A DNA stretch of 64,000 bases, taken from NCBI GenBank assembly GCA_009667805.1, contig CM019067.1, positions 244,501,721 to 244,565,720 of the forward strand, written 5' to 3'. Source of the DNA: Leptobrachium leishanense (taxonomy: Eukaryota; Chordata; Amphibia; Anura; Megophryidae). How positions within the stretch are numbered: the first letter of the stretch is position 1; each line of letters opens with the position of its first letter. The notes beneath the pieces are model-generated. The model had not been told where the DNA came from. It saw only the letters and a list, made by a program, of their open reading frames with translations, and ran no database searches. Of the stretch, positions 11,305 through 21,550 are shown in pieces. The translations under genes were made by a program, and so were the position numbers.

Positions 11305-11515
11305 AAAGGGGGAGAGGGAGGTAGAAATGGGGAGAGTGAGAGGGAGGTAGAAAAGGGGAGAGTGAGAGGGAGGGATAAAATGGGACACAGAAAAGTGAAG
11401 GGAGAGGAAAGTTGAAAAGCAGAGAGGGAGGTGAAGAGAGGGGCAGACAATGGGACAGGGGGAGAGAAAAGGATAGAGAGAGGGGGAGAGAGAGTGGGGT
11501 AAGAAAGGTTGTAAA
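11305..11515. repeat. Purine-rich (GA) low-complexity tract
   Basis: Almost uninterrupted purines on the plus strand, with repeated 'gggagagtgagagggaggta' units near 11329-11375. A polypurine run of this length can form triplex or bent DNA; no coding meaning. Confidence 0.85.
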
Positions 11516-12428
11516 AGTATTATAAGTAGAAGAAAATATACATATCGATATCAAAGCAAATTGGTGTTACACCTCAATTTAATGCAATAAGTGGGTAGAT
11601 CTTTTTAGTTAATACTTTGCGCTTCCTACCTTTGCCAACATAACAGCTTTGAGTCCTCTCCTATAATGTCTGATGATGTTGGAGAATACATGGCAAGGGA
11701 TCTGAGACCATTCTCCAATACAGAATATCTCCAAATCCTTCAAATTGTGATGGCAACACTGGTGGACTGTCCTATTCAGTTCACCCCACAGGTTGTCTAT
11801 AGGGTTTAAATCAGAGTAATGCAATGGCCATGACATAATCCTGATTTTATAGTTAGTAAACAATTTTTCTGTTCATTTTGCTGTACGTTTTGGATCATAG
11901 TCCTGCTGGAAGATCCAACCATAATCCAGTTTAAGCTTTGGAAGAGGCAGTCGGGTGTGCATTTAATATCTGTTGATATTTGACACAGTCTATTATGCTA
12001 TGTAACCTAACAAAATGTCCAGGTTCTCTGGTAGAAAACCAGTGCCAAAACATTAAAGAGCTACCACCATATTTAACTATGAGCATGAGGTACATTTCCA
12101 TATGGCAACCTTTCCATTTGCACCAAACCCACCTCTGGTGTTTATTTCCAGGAAGCTCTGTTTGGCATCATCTGACTATATAACCTGGTCCTATTTGAAG
12201 TTCAAGTAGTGTCTGGCAAACTGAAGGCTCTTGAGTTTGTTTATGGATGAGAGTGCAGGCTTTTTTTTCCCCTCTAAAACCTTCCAAAAAACTAGTGGTG
12301 ATGTATGGGATGTTGGATTGTAGTTTTGGGGACTTTCTGACCCTAGGAAGCAATTAACTTCTGTAATCCTTGAAGATTTTTTGGACACTCAAACTCAAAC
12401 TATCCGCTTCACAGGCCACTGAGACTAT

Positions 12429-12863
12429 CAGGGTTATTCACAGAGATCCGAATTGTGGCTGAAAGGTAACCCGAACAGTGAAATTCAGCTTTACCTTTCC
12501 TGGCCATTCGGCTATCCAGAGAGCAGGCAGTTCGCCAAATGTTGGCAAATTGCCTGCACATATGGTGCCTGTTCGGTGCCTGTTCGGGCAGTAAAATCCC
12601 CATAGAGAAGCAGTGTTTCGTCTATTCAGAGAACAAAAACCAGCAGTGAAAACTTGCCGAATTGCCCTGCTGTTCGGTGGCTTCATTTGGCAGATTTATT
12701 CTGGCGAATCCCATAGGGATTCAATGTTAAAAATATTTCCGTTTTAATTCAATATCTAATAAACCGTTGATTATAATATTGTGCAGTATAAAGTCTCTTT
12801 ATTTATAAATTTGTTAGGATCTTTTAAGTATTTTTTGTGATTTTTTTTTCCCCGTTTTTCTTT
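12429..12863. mobile_element. A-family fragment, copy A4
   Basis: Begins CAGGGTTATTCACAGAGATC and includes the central hairpin ('aggcagttcgccaaatgttg' region, about 12526-12560) and the A core ('ttcaatatctaataaaccg'). It stops where B2 begins, and the other half is missing, so B insertion was followed by, or accompanied, a deletion. Confidence 0.7.
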
Positions 12864-12867
12864 TTAA

Positions 12868-13918
12868 CCATTTCGCTGCTGAGCCATTTCACACCTGTGT
12901 GCTGAGCTCATTTTTACCACTTTTGCTCATCATGTTTAAATGCGTTTTGAAGCCACGTTTTATTATATGACCCAGACATATTATATATTGTTCTTTCCGG
13001 CAGACTCAGCAGATTTATAATATCTAATTTTTATATGTATACGTCATGTTCTGCCTGAATATTATAACAAAAGATGCAATAAAATTAGAGTTTTCAATAA
13101 TTTACAGCGTGTAAAGTATTTTTGTTTCACATTTTATCATGAGAGCGTTTGCGGTTATATTTTCTATGAGTTGTGCTTGTAAAAAAAATTACCAATGGGG
13201 ACTCATTACATTTTTTTGGGGGGGGGGAAATTACGTGATTTTTAACAAACGCACTCCACAGAAAAATTGTTAGTGCAGCATCATTGTTCACATTATAATT
13301 GAAATGGGCACAATATTGCTGCATTAATAAAACAAAAAAAGTTTTTTTTTACTTTCATTTTTTTTTCTTTACAGTTAACATAGTCATGTTTGGTATCATT
13401 GGAAAGGCAATGCTCTAGCTGCCAGAGATCGGGAGATAGGGGGTTCCAATGAACCCCCTATCTCCACCATAGGTGGCAGCTAGGGGTTAATTCCAGAACT
13501 GACGCCAGTCGTCAGTCGGATATCCCGGACGCTTGGCCAACATCCAAGATGTCGGCCAGCTCTGGGAGGGGACCATGATCCGGCACCTGTTGGTGCCGAA
13601 ATGCGATCAAGCCCCCTAGGGGTTAAAGACATCCGCCACTTGGAATGGCAGGCTGTGCCCTTCCAAGCAGTGCCTGCCTTTTTTTGGTGCCTCGCACAGA
13701 TGGGGAGAGGTCCAAAGGACCCGCCCTCCCCTTCAGGCACCTTCCCCGCACTGGCGGGGGGCGCCTGTAATAGACATCATTGCGCTGGCATCTATCATGC
13801 CCGCCGGGGTCCCGGAGGCTGGGCTGACATGGAGAATGTCAGCCCGCACTGGGGGGACGCGCTCAGCGAAGTGTACATACAGCAGGACGCGCTGAGTGCG
13901 TCCTCCGCATGGAAGGGG
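12868..13918. mobile_element. B-family TTAA-type element, copy B2, apparently full length
   Basis: TTAA at 12864-12867 and 13919-13922. The ends are CCATTTCGCTGCTGAGCC and, inverted, CCCCTTCCATGCGGAGGAC; they agree in the first positions only. About 1.05 kb. The right half has CpG-rich inverted segments ('gacgcgctcagcg' and 'gacgcgctgagtgcg'). No transposase. This copy serves here as the reference for B. Confidence 0.75.
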
Positions 13919-14245
13919 TTAATTATTGCCCTGACAGTGGAAATGGGCACGTTCAATGCTTTTGCTATTTTCTTATAGCCACTTCCCATTTTGAAAGCTC
14001 AACAACTTTTTCCTGCAAATCGCAACTACATTCCCTGGTCTTACCCATTGTGATAAAGGACTAAGGCTATTTGATCTATGTGTTACCTCATATTTAGACC
14101 CCTGTAAACCAGGAATTCATGATATAATAATTTCCTGTTCCTAGTCATTCAGGTGTACTTACAAATATAAAATATCACTGGGAATATACTTAAAATATAT
14201 TTTCTCATGAAATCATAGGTGTGCCAATAATTGTGCCACATACCG

Positions 14246-15479
14246 GTATACATTTAACAAAGATTTATTTTTAGGGGGATAGACCTGTGTTGTGTTTGCC
14301 ATTGTTTGAAATCCATGAGAGCCAAGTATATTTGTGTATTTTTTGAACAAAAGATAAAAAGCTTGAACAATATCGACAATATTCACAGCCTTATTTTTCA
14401 TATTTACCAAGAATGACAATATTACTGTACTGTATTAGCATGCAATGTCTTTACAGAAATTCATATAAGAGGGCAATGTGCATACATTACAACTAACTAG
14501 TACAATGAAACATCGGTTTAACATTACTTGTTATAATTATTATTATCAGAATTAATATAGTTTAAACATTTTCCTTTGGCTTGTAGTTTAAAATGTGCAA
14601 TTAAACCCAAAATGGCATAAAAAAATTAGAAAAGACCACAGGTGTAGAGGTCCCTACTCAAATGAGATGAGAGATGGTTTAATTGGGAGCCTGGTTTCTA
14701 ATCAAATGATAAGAGGTGGTTTGGAAAAATATGGCTTGATTAGTTCATTATGTAACTAAGTAATTATAATTTCATGGCCTGGTGTTCTCAGTCACCAAGG
14801 TCAGCAAAGCAAGAAGGAATGCAATGGAACCGTGTAGGTCTAGGTCATCAGTGGCTATATTCCAAGATGCTGATAAACAGAGCATGATATACAAAGGAGT
14901 CTGTGCACTGAGGGCATGGGTCCCTGCTTCTTAACAAAGCTGACATCACAGATGGATATAGAGAGGACCACACAAATATATGCATGTCAGATATAAGGCT
15001 CTTAATATGAATCCATGTGATTAGAAGACCTTCAGCTTGATGGAATTCTTTTCATTGAGCAAGTCATGTGAGGATATAGAAGAAAATATTCCATACAATG
15101 GCAAGACATGTTTTTGTTCTTGATTTCTAAAGTGCAATTTTTCAAAGCTAGACACCGTAATAAATGATGTGAAACCATCCAGTCCAAAAGCTAGTACACT
15201 GATAATATTGTTTGCTTTGACTGGGGAATATACAGTGTTATTAGTTTTAGTCAATGCACACTTAATAGACATCTCTCAATGCCCATCTTGCACAATGAAC
15301 CATCAACCCCTTCAAGGTGAAAAAACAGGATCTCACAGCTGCATTATAAAATAGCTTTCAGTTCTAAGCACAGTAACCAAATTGACCAACACATATAACA
15401 TGGCAGAATTTCCTAAGAATGTCATAGAATAGAAATCTATTATATATTTTCTACCTTCTGCGGTAAAGAACAAGTCTTA
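14246..15479. other. Unassigned sequence
   Basis: AT-rich, no ORF of note, no element end recognised. Nothing supportable. Confidence 0.4.
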
Positions 15480-15608
15480 GGTCACTATTCCAAGGTTGGT
15501 GTTAACTTATGCAGAGCTGTTGTAAACTTATCAGAGCCTTTATAGTCTATGGGGTTCTTAAGTTTCCAACAGCTCTGGTTACATTTACACCAACCTTGGA
15601 ATAGGGCC
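15480..15608. mobile_element. L-family palindromic MITE, copy 1
   Basis: About 130 bp, almost entirely an inverted repeat: 'ctattccaaggttggtgt' against 'caccaaccttggaatag', and inner 'agagctgttgtaaact' against 'aagtttccaacagctct'. It matches copies at 34071-34200 and 42658-42787. The ends resemble GGGCCCTATTCC, close to the D/H ends, which suggests a Harbinger-like origin. Confidence 0.8.
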
Positions 15609-15681
15609 TATAATGTCTAAACATATCTTTCAGGAAAGGTATCTAATGTGTATGAATTAGCATAGCGCAAAGATCTCTTAA

Positions 15682-16081
15682 CCTCCCTGGCAGTGATCCC
15701 GAGTGTGTCTCAGGGGTTAAATTTCACCGCTGAGAGCAGTAATCCCGAGACAAACTCAGGCTGTATACATTACCTCTCTCTGCGCTCCCTCGATGATCTC
15801 TGCAGTCTCCTCCGGCGATCACAGCGTTTTACTTCCTGGATTCCTTCTCGCGAGGAGGAAACCAGGACGTATTGAGGTTGCCGGAGGAGGCAGCTGGGGA
15901 CATCGAGGGAGCACAGAGAGAGGTAATGTATCCAGCGGCATCCCGAGTGTTGGTCGGGGTTACCACTTCCAACATATGAATTTAACCCCGAGCCACACTC
16001 GGGATGCCGCTAGGGGGGCAATAAAAAAAATTTGACTGTTTTCAGCACAGAATTTGCTGATGAAATAGAACGCCAGGGAGG
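15682..16081. mobile_element. M-family TTAA-type (piggyBac-like) MITE
   Basis: TTAA at 15678-15681 and 16082-16085 with perfect 10 bp inverted ends CCTCCCTGGC. Exactly 400 bp between. The inside is a second palindrome: 'gtatacattacctctctctg' region inverted at about 15920-15932, and 'cgaggagg' blocks around 15850. No protein is encoded; the short ORFs here are spurious. Confidence 0.85.
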
Positions 16082-16109
16082 TTAATACATCGGTACAAGT
16101 ATCGTAGAT

Positions 16110-16316
16110 TGTCTTAGTTGGCTGGGTGGAGTAGAGGTAACATCACTGTTCTGCATGGAGAGAGCCTGTGGAGTCATGGGTTCGATCACAGTGAGCACCT
16201 CTCCAGTAAGTGTCCTTGGGCAAGACACCTAACGGTACATACTCGCCACCCAGGACATACTTGAAAACGAGAGAAATCTCAATGTATCCTTCCTGGTAAA
16301 ATCCTTTCTCAAAAAA
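16110..16316 (+). mobile_element. tRNA-derived SINE, V-SINE-like
   Basis: A pol III type head contains an A-box-like 'tggctgggtggagtagagg' and a B-box-like 'gggttcgatcaca' (16178-16190). It is followed by 'gtccttgggcaagacacc' (about 16210-16230), which resembles the conserved central domain of V-SINEs, and by a LINE-like tail 'cttgaaaacgagagaaatct' and 'tccttcctggtaaaatcc'. The tail recurs alone at 17275-17345, 33017-33085 and 52953-53030. Family naming rests on memory of the central motif. Confidence 0.65.
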
Positions 16317-17044
16317 AAAGCCTGTCCTTTTTTTTTTTTAATCCTAAAACGTTAAGGTAATGACTGGGGCCGTTATACTTAAAGGCTTGAAACATTATTC
16401 CAACTGAGCCACACACTTTGTCACGCCTCAGTGTACAGGGTGCAGATTCGAGCCCAATGTGTGGTTACAGATTGGAGTGAGGCAGGTACGTAAGGGTTAA
16501 GAAATTAAAGGTTTATTAAATAAGAAAACACAGGAGTAAACAAGGAAGGGGACACTGGATAAATAATAACAGAGGTATAGGAGGTGGCTGGGTGAGACAG
16601 GAATAAGCTTACTAAAGAAACGATATAGAGGATAGGATAGGAAGGGGTGAACAGGACAGGACTGGAAACTGAACAACAGACAAAGAGGGATGACAGGACA
16701 GGTAGTGGACTGGACACTGAATAATACAAAGAGGGCTGACAGGACAGGTACTAGACATGGACACTGAATACTGAATAGAATACTTAAAGAGCGTAGATTA
16801 GACAGAAATTAGGAAGCACAGATAAACTAAAGAACACACTTACTGGATAAAACAGAATGAGGAGAGGGCTGAGGACCAGGAGACACAGAGGGCAGAGGTA
16901 AAAACAACAATATACAGGTGTGGTATCCGAGAAGGGACAAATACAGAAGAATGGTCAGTTCAGGCATAGGTCATGGCAGGCAGCTGGCAGTAGTCAATGT
17001 CCAGAGCAGAGGTCATACACGGGTGGTCTTTAGGTTCAGCAGGA

Positions 17045-17240
17045 TCAGGAAATGAAGAGGGGTTCACGATGAGAGTCCAGGAGTGAGGGTTGCAGATAAC
17101 AATGAAGGGTCACGATGAGGGTCCAGGAATGATGGGTCACGGTGAGAGTCCTGGAATATGGATTGCTGATAACAATGGAGGGTTACAATGGGAATACAGG
17201 GATGAAGGGTCACGATAGGTATTCCAGAGAGGGGATGTGC
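17045..17240. repeat. Minisatellite-like array
   Basis: Imperfect tandem units built on 'gggtcacgatgagagtccag', about 30-70 bp apart, with intervening 'gcagataacaatga' (five or so blocks). It lies within I1. Confidence 0.65.
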
Positions 17241-17274
17241 TTTGCACGCTGATCAGGTTATTTATTATTGATTT

Positions 17275-17345
17275 ATTTAGAAAGTATTTTACCAGGAAGG
17301 ATACATTGAGATTTCTCTTGTTTCAAGTATGTCCTGGTATACAAT
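17275..17345 (-). repeat. SINE/LINE 3' tail fragment, inverted
   Basis: Reads 'ttaccaggaaggatacattg' and 'gagatttctcttgtttcaag', the reverse complement of the tail of the SINE at 16110-16316. Confidence 0.7.
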
Positions 17346-17610
17346 GAGATTTCAGAGAGATGCAGAAGCACTGACTTGATGGTGAGGTATGGTTATATAG
17401 GAAGTCCAGACCAAGTCCACACCAGAGGCTGGAGAGGTGAGGGGAAAATCTGGTACGCACTCCCGGAGTGCCTGGAAACCAGACCAGGCAGTGGTAAAAC
17501 CTGCGGACCTGGAACATGAGAGGGGGAACGGCACCTTACTTGGCCTTACGGTGAGTGCTTTGACACACTTTGAGTGCATCTTAGACATTACAGCTCCTTA
17601 ACGTAAATTA

Positions 17611-18261
17611 ACTGCCTCTGTGGCCAGCCGGAGAAGAACAAGCTATTCCAATGTAGCTCATTCTTCTCAGCTCGAGCTGGTATTCTGTGAAGAATATTGG
17701 CTCTCAGAGACTGGTATAAGTGAATTTTAAGTTAAGCTTATAGAGATATTTTAGGGAACACTATTAACAAGTCAATATCTCTATATTATAAATAGCAATA
17801 TTCTCTCATTTTTGAAGAAAATTACTTTTAAAATTGAATTGTTACCACACAGAACCATGACACTATTCTTGTAGGAAACTAACCAACCATCGTTAGTAGT
17901 TTACCAGTGAGGTTAAAAGGGGTTTCCTGCCCTTTTTTTCCAATTCCTTATTTTAGATTATGCACAGTTTTTTGACTGTCAGCAAAAAGCAGCCATAACC
18001 AATTCTCAATAGCAACATACAGGAAAACAAAAAAATAAAAGGTATCCTATCAGATAATATCGCAAGGGTAAGGCCGCGCTGGACCAACCCAGGGACTACA
18101 ACAGGCAATAAAATACAAAAAAAAGGGGGAACAAGGGGAAGAAATTTTTGCTGGGACAAAAAACAAAATAAAAAAGAAGGGATAAAGTGGAGAGGGTGGC
18201 AGAGGCTCAAGTTGTGACGGTCATGGCTCACTCCCAAGAGACCGGTGGACAGTATGGATGT
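17611..18261. other. Unassigned sequence
   Basis: A small hairpin at about 17631-17670 ('gagaagaacaagct' against 'agctcattcttctc') is the only structure seen. The 94-codon minus ORF at 17953-18237 is hydrophobic but reads through A-rich DNA and has no recognisable family. Confidence 0.35.
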
Positions 18262-18895
18262 GCTGCCGGTTCAAATCGGTTCGAAGTTTGATTCGAACAT
18301 CGGCTGTTCGAAAATTCGCGAACTTTGAACTTTTGGGAGGTTGCGGAAAGTTTTAGCAAAAAAAAAATCAAAAAATTCCAAAAAATGCTTAAAAGATCCT
18401 AAAAAATCTAAATTTAAAGAGACTCTTTACTGCAGAATATAATAATAAACGGTTTATTAGATATTGAATTAAAATGTGAATATTTTTAACATTGAAGCCT
18501 AGGGGATTCATAAACATTTCCCACTCTTTATTGGTCAAACATTTCCCTCCCTGTTGGTCAAATATTTCCCACGGCTTCAAATCGCATTTAAACATGAGCA
18601 AAAGTGGTAAAAATTAGCTCAGCGCACAGTGGTGAAATGGCTCAGCACTCAGCAGTGAAAAGGTTAAAAACATTTTTTTCCCCATTGTTTCCTGTCCCCA
18701 AGGCAGTACCTGGACCCCCATACACCTTTTATGGATAATATCTTGCATATATGCCCTCTTGGACGGGACCTTAATTTTCGAAGGTATGAGCCCCATTGAC
18801 TTGCATGGTGTTCGAATAGTGTTCGAGTTCGCGGTCGAACTTTTTCGGGTGTTCGAGTTCGAATGAGAACCGAACACGGGGGTGTTCGACCTATC
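18262..18895. mobile_element. J element: A-like core with different ends
   Basis: The ends are rich in TTCGAAC/GTTCGAA motifs ('gttcgaagtttgattcgaac' at the left, 'gttcgagttcgaatgagaac' at the right). The central part (about 18365-18495) is nearly the A core: 'cttaaaagatcctaaaaaat', 'gagactctttactgcagaat', 'cggtttattagatattgaat'. Thus A and J share an interior but not termini. A B-element end (18560-18665) is lodged inside. 'ggtggacagta' before and 'agtggacagta' after the element may mark a duplication. Confidence 0.5.
18560..18665. repeat. B-family end fragment inside J
   Basis: Inverted B terminus: 'ggcttcaaatcgcatttaaa', 'gtggtaaaaattagctcagc', 'gaaatggctcagc', 'agcagtgaaaaggttaa'. Only about 105 bp of the element remain. 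Confidence 0.7.
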
Positions 18896-19013
18896 ACTAG
18901 TGGACAGTAGGAGGCCATGGAAGAGTGAAGTCACAGGGCCAGGGCACTCAAGGGCCAAATAGGGCAGGCAGAGCCATGGTGTAACGGGCGTAGTAGCGCT
19001 CACACAGGAGTAA

Positions 19014-19913
19014 CTAGGTTGAGATCTTTAAGGACTGAAATATCTGCTTGACGTTTACACACTGCTTAATATACACAGACCTATACTCTAAAGTCAGGGA
19101 GGATGAGAGAACAACTGAGTTGCTACTAAGCACTAAAGGTTTCAAGACTGATAGAGCACGTTCAGAAACACAAAGATACTTCAGACAGTAGGTGACTTGT
19201 ACGGACTGCAGGGCAGCCAGGAAATGTGCAGATTTAATGTTTTCTGATAAGCTGGAGCAGGTCAACGGTACCTTACGATATTCAGAGGTAACTGACACAC
19301 ATAGGGGTCTATCGCTGGTACAGTATCGAGTATACTTGGCGGTTTGAGCACAATAAACATAGGCTGAATATAAACAGTATTTTTTGATCGCGGTTTTCAC
19401 ATAAGTTTGTGGCAAAGAAACATGAGCCCTGGGTTGGGAATAATAACCTAATGAGGCCACAGACGATACCCCAAATTGAGAAGGGACAAAACCCCCGTAT
19501 CGAGTGAAAACCCCAGCAGCAAACATGGGGTTAAACCACCAAAGCACAACACTGGCGATCGCAAATCCTGGCGAGACACCTCCTCGCGCCCTGTTTAAAA
19601 CCCGACGACTCCTCATGACCATGCCAGGCCCCGCCCCCTCAGACACTGCTCGGCCATTACCTGGTACTGGCACTCGACCAACCCTTGGCACTGAACCTTG
19701 CCCAAACCCCCCAGGAAGAACAGCAGGGGCTGAGGATGTAACACATGGTAGCTGCCCAAGTAGCACGCCTTGAGTCAATCCCAAAATGCAAAAAAGGGGG
19801 GTCCTTCTCACTTCAACAGCAATCGCAAGCACAGGGGACAGAAAGGGAGGGCAAGAACCATAAAAAAAATCTATCTCCAAGGGCGACAAAAAAAAGATAG
19901 TCTCACTCCTCAA
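19014..19913 (-). CDS. Hypothetical 299-codon open frame, probably not a gene
   Basis: The frame is open for 299 codons, but its first codon is TTG; the first ATG is codon 98, leaving about 200 codons. The N-terminal half is glycine/proline/valine rich because the DNA is CpG-rich. The C-terminal half is rich in Ser, Val, Tyr and Cys, and the stop falls within the left inverted repeat of the surrounding element. I see no domain, catalytic motif, signal peptide or regular membrane pattern. The opposite strand is also open over 19504-19773, which suggests a base-composition effect. It is recorded because it is one of the longest frames in the window and is bounded by long inverted repeats. Confidence 0.15.
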   Translation of the reverse strand: MRSETIFFLSPLEIDFFYGSCPPFLSPVLAIAVEVRRTPLFCILGLTQGVLLGQLPCVTSSAPAVLPGGFGQGSVPRVGRVPVPGNGRAVSEGAGPGMVMRSRRVLNRARGGVSPGFAIASVVLWWFNPMFAAGVFTRYGGFVPSQFGVSSVASLGYYSQPRAHVSLPQTYVKTAIKKYCLYSAYVYCAQTAKYTRYCTSDRPLCVSVTSEYRKVPLTCSSLSENIKSAHFLAALQSVQVTYCLKYLCVSERALSVLKPLVLSSNSVVLSSSLTLEYRSVYIKQCVNVKQIFQSLKIST

Positions 19914-20044
19914 CCCTTAAATCTTCTGCAACATCTCCAGGGGCTCCCAGGCCAGCAAGTGCTGGTACCTGAACCCCAAACGACTCCAAAAGGGGCCGAG
20001 CTGCCTCAACAGTGGTCACATTGTGTAAAGTATCCCCTCTAGTG

Positions 20045-20240
20045 AGCAAAAAGGAGCCCGCCACCCTCCAGCAATACTTAATGCCACTGTCCCGTAGAAG
20101 GGTACTTTGGTACAGTTACAAGCTGTCAGGTGCTGGTTCAAGCCCAGTAGCAATGAACAAAAGTTAGTCGAAACAGGTATAATTGAATAAGAGTTTATTA
20201 TAGAAACAGAGGAATGAAACTGAGGCAAAGTAAATATAAA
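20045..20240 (-). repeat. I-family LTR-like fragment, copy I3
   Basis: 'ctggttcaagcccagtagc' and 'aataagagtttattatag' line up in order with 'gttcgagcctagtgtgcag' and 'aacagtttattaaac' of the copy at 54570-55505. Weak similarity judged by eye. Confidence 0.35.
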
Positions 20241-20242
20241 TA

Positions 20243-20540
20243 GAGGCTGCCTGCATTGTTAGCGAGGGCTAAACCCTGGGATGCGCGCGTCAATGCTGAG
20301 CTCCGGCGCGCGCATCCTCTCAATAAAGTCCATAGGACTCCATTGAGTCTCCCCCTGCCGGTCACATGACCTGCCGGATCTCGCCTCGCAAGATCCAGCA
20401 GGTCGGCATAGTGATCTACTGGGAGAGACTGGGGGACTTTTCCCGGCGACAGACAAGGCGGACGGAGCCGTGGTCCTCGTCGCGGGATACTAGATGAGTA
20501 TCTAATTTTTGGGGGGGGTTTCTGCTGGTGCTAACAGATT
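20243..20540 (-). repeat. H-family (Harbinger-like) fragment
   Basis: On the minus strand 'caccagcagaaaccccccc', 'aaaattagatactcatc' and 'caatggagtcctatg' match H1 at 29255-29395 ('agcagctgaaaccccccc', 'aaaatcagatactcacc', 'caatggagtcctatg'). Termini absent. Confidence 0.55.
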
Positions 20541-20612
20541 CTTTAAGGACATCAGTCCTTAAAGATCTCAACCTCGTTACTCCTGTGTGAGCGCTACTAC
20601 GCACAAGATATA

Positions 20613-20691
20613 CACTATACTGCCAAATGTATTCGCTCACCTGCCTTGACTCGCATATGTATGGGTGAGCGAATACTTTGGCAATATAGTG
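20613..20691. mobile_element. 79 bp micro-MITE made of two Tc1 ends
   Basis: TA flanks both sides (20611-20612 and 20692-20693). The ends are CACTATACTGCCAAATGTAT and the complement of its near copy ('atactttggcaatatagtg'), continuing into GGTGAGCGAATA. Only the terminal repeats of a Tc1-like family remain, with about 20 bp between them. The same ends are known from Tc1-type elements of fish (recalled, not searched). It encodes nothing. Confidence 0.85.
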
Positions 20692-20693
20692 TA

Positions 20694-21164
20694 CATTAAG
20701 TCCGATTAATGCTCTCCTTCACTATAACAGTATACAACAACACGTGGTTATCATCTGAAAGCACTGTTTGAAGTCCTTGTATACAGACTAATTAGCAATT
20801 CTGCTTAAATATAAATATTCAGTAAAATCAGGTAATTAAGTAGCCATACAGTGGGTACTAAAAATTTTCCTCCACTCCGTTAATGACAAAGTTATATGAG
20901 AATGGAAATTGAATGTCATCTTTTAGCAAAGGTGTTAGGATGCAGACTTCACATAATAATGTAAAGGGCTCCATCTTATGGTTTGTCTCACTAATACACA
21001 AATGCACAAATTAAGCAGATTAATTTATTTTTTTCTTACAGACATTTATAGGCACATCAATCGCAGCATTAATTTACACATCATGGGAAAAATCCAGAAA
21101 CTGGAACCTGGAGATAAAACACCAAACTTTATTGTTCCTTTTACAAGTAATTATTGTACTAAAC
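20694..21164. other. Unassigned sequence
   Basis: AT-rich stretch, no ends or motifs recognised. Confidence 0.35.
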
Positions 21165-21550
21165 CACTAAACCACGGCCGCGCTAGCAGCAAATAACGTC
21201 CAATGCCGGGCAGCATACGAAGAACGTCCACACAAAAGTGCGGCCGCGCAACGCAAATGGCAAACGAACGCATTTTTTCGAGAACGTCAAACCGCTAGTA
21301 CTGACGTACAGAGTGCGCTGCGTCCGCTAGCGGCGTGTGTGTGTGATTAGGAGACATCAGACACTGCTAATGTCCGGCCAACATCACGTCCAGACGCAAA
21401 AAGTGTGTTATATTGATAACCGTACAAAATTACGAATGAAAATGCGCATCGTATGACCGCTATCGCGTATTCCGTGAAAAAATGCGTCCATTCGTTCGAA
21501 CGCACTTTTTCACGGACAGCACGAAAAATGCGTTAGTCTGACCCTAGCCT
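21165..21550. mobile_element. E-family MITE, left end missing (E1)
   Basis: Matches E2 (49219-49631) from 'cacggccgc' through 'gcgtgtgtgtgtgattagga' to the end 'gttagtctgaccctagcc'. About 50 bp of the left terminus are lost. Palindromic throughout, for example 'gtgaaaaaatgcgtcc' against 'aacgcactttttcac'. It abuts the D1 fragment directly. Confidence 0.7.

Larger units (their letters stand above)
11609..14048 (-). pseudogene. Tc1-like transposase, disrupted
   Basis: Transposase of the surrounding Tc1 relic. The start ATG is probably at 14048 on the minus strand: it opens MGKTRECSCDLQEKVVELSK, followed after a frameshift by GYKKIAKALNVPISTVRAI, the N-terminal helix-turn-helix. The protein is cut by the 12429-13921 insertion. 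It continues at 12400 and below with a degenerate central part (QKLIASQGQKVPKTTI near 12360-12310) and ends in an 84-codon open stretch with SDLNPIDNLWGELN. Here the catalytic Glu of the usual NPIEHLW is replaced by Asp. Several stops lie in the middle. It is inactive. Confidence 0.75.
11553..14245 (-). mobile_element. Tc1-like transposon relic, split by A and B elements
   Basis: The right end carries 'gtgtgccaataattgtgcc', a typical Tc1 terminus. The left end is degenerate ('aaattggtgttacacc') and its limit is approximate. Transposase sequence lies at 11609-12425 and again at 13922-14048; the gap is filled by an A fragment (12429-12863) and a B element (12868-13918). Only little transposase sequence seems to be lost at the junction. 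Confidence 0.7.
16420..17610 (-). repeat. I-family LTR-like sequence, copy I1
   Basis: Resembles 54570-55505 in order: 'gattcgagcc', 'tttattaaataag' (AATAAA on the minus strand), 'aggtggctgggtgagacagg', then 'agtccagg'-type blocks, ending near 'ctctgtggccag'. A polyadenylation signal on the minus strand and no ORF suggest LTR or UTR sequence of a retroelement in minus orientation. Exact ends and a target duplication were not found. Confidence 0.4.
18988..20602. mobile_element. Unclassified 1.6 kb element with 50 bp inverted ends
   Basis: 18988-19037 and 20553-20602 are inverted copies about 50 bp long (outermost GCGTAGTAGCGCTCACACAG) with only a few differences. Just inside the right end lies a perfect 10 bp hairpin ('ctttaaggac' against 'gtccttaaag', 20541-20563). 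The inside combines a region with a 299-codon open frame (minus strand), LTR-like sequence (20045-20240) and an H-family fragment (20243-20540). No target duplication is clear. It could be a foldback or composite element. Confidence 0.5.

Noticed and set aside
11049..11554. Several ORFs across the microsatellite region
   Set aside because: They translate GT and GA repeats; serine/leucine/proline or cysteine/valine runs only.
13480..13989. ORFs in the CpG-rich right half of B2
   Set aside because: They cross an element end and palindromes; the only real coding piece is the Tc1 N-terminus at 13922-14048.
16110..16190. Functional tRNA gene
   Set aside because: A- and B-box-like motifs are present, but the rest cannot fold as a cloverleaf and is followed by a SINE body and LINE-type tail.
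17953..18237. 94-codon hydrophobic ORF on the minus strand
   Set aside because: Derived from A-rich plus-strand sequence; no start context or family resemblance.
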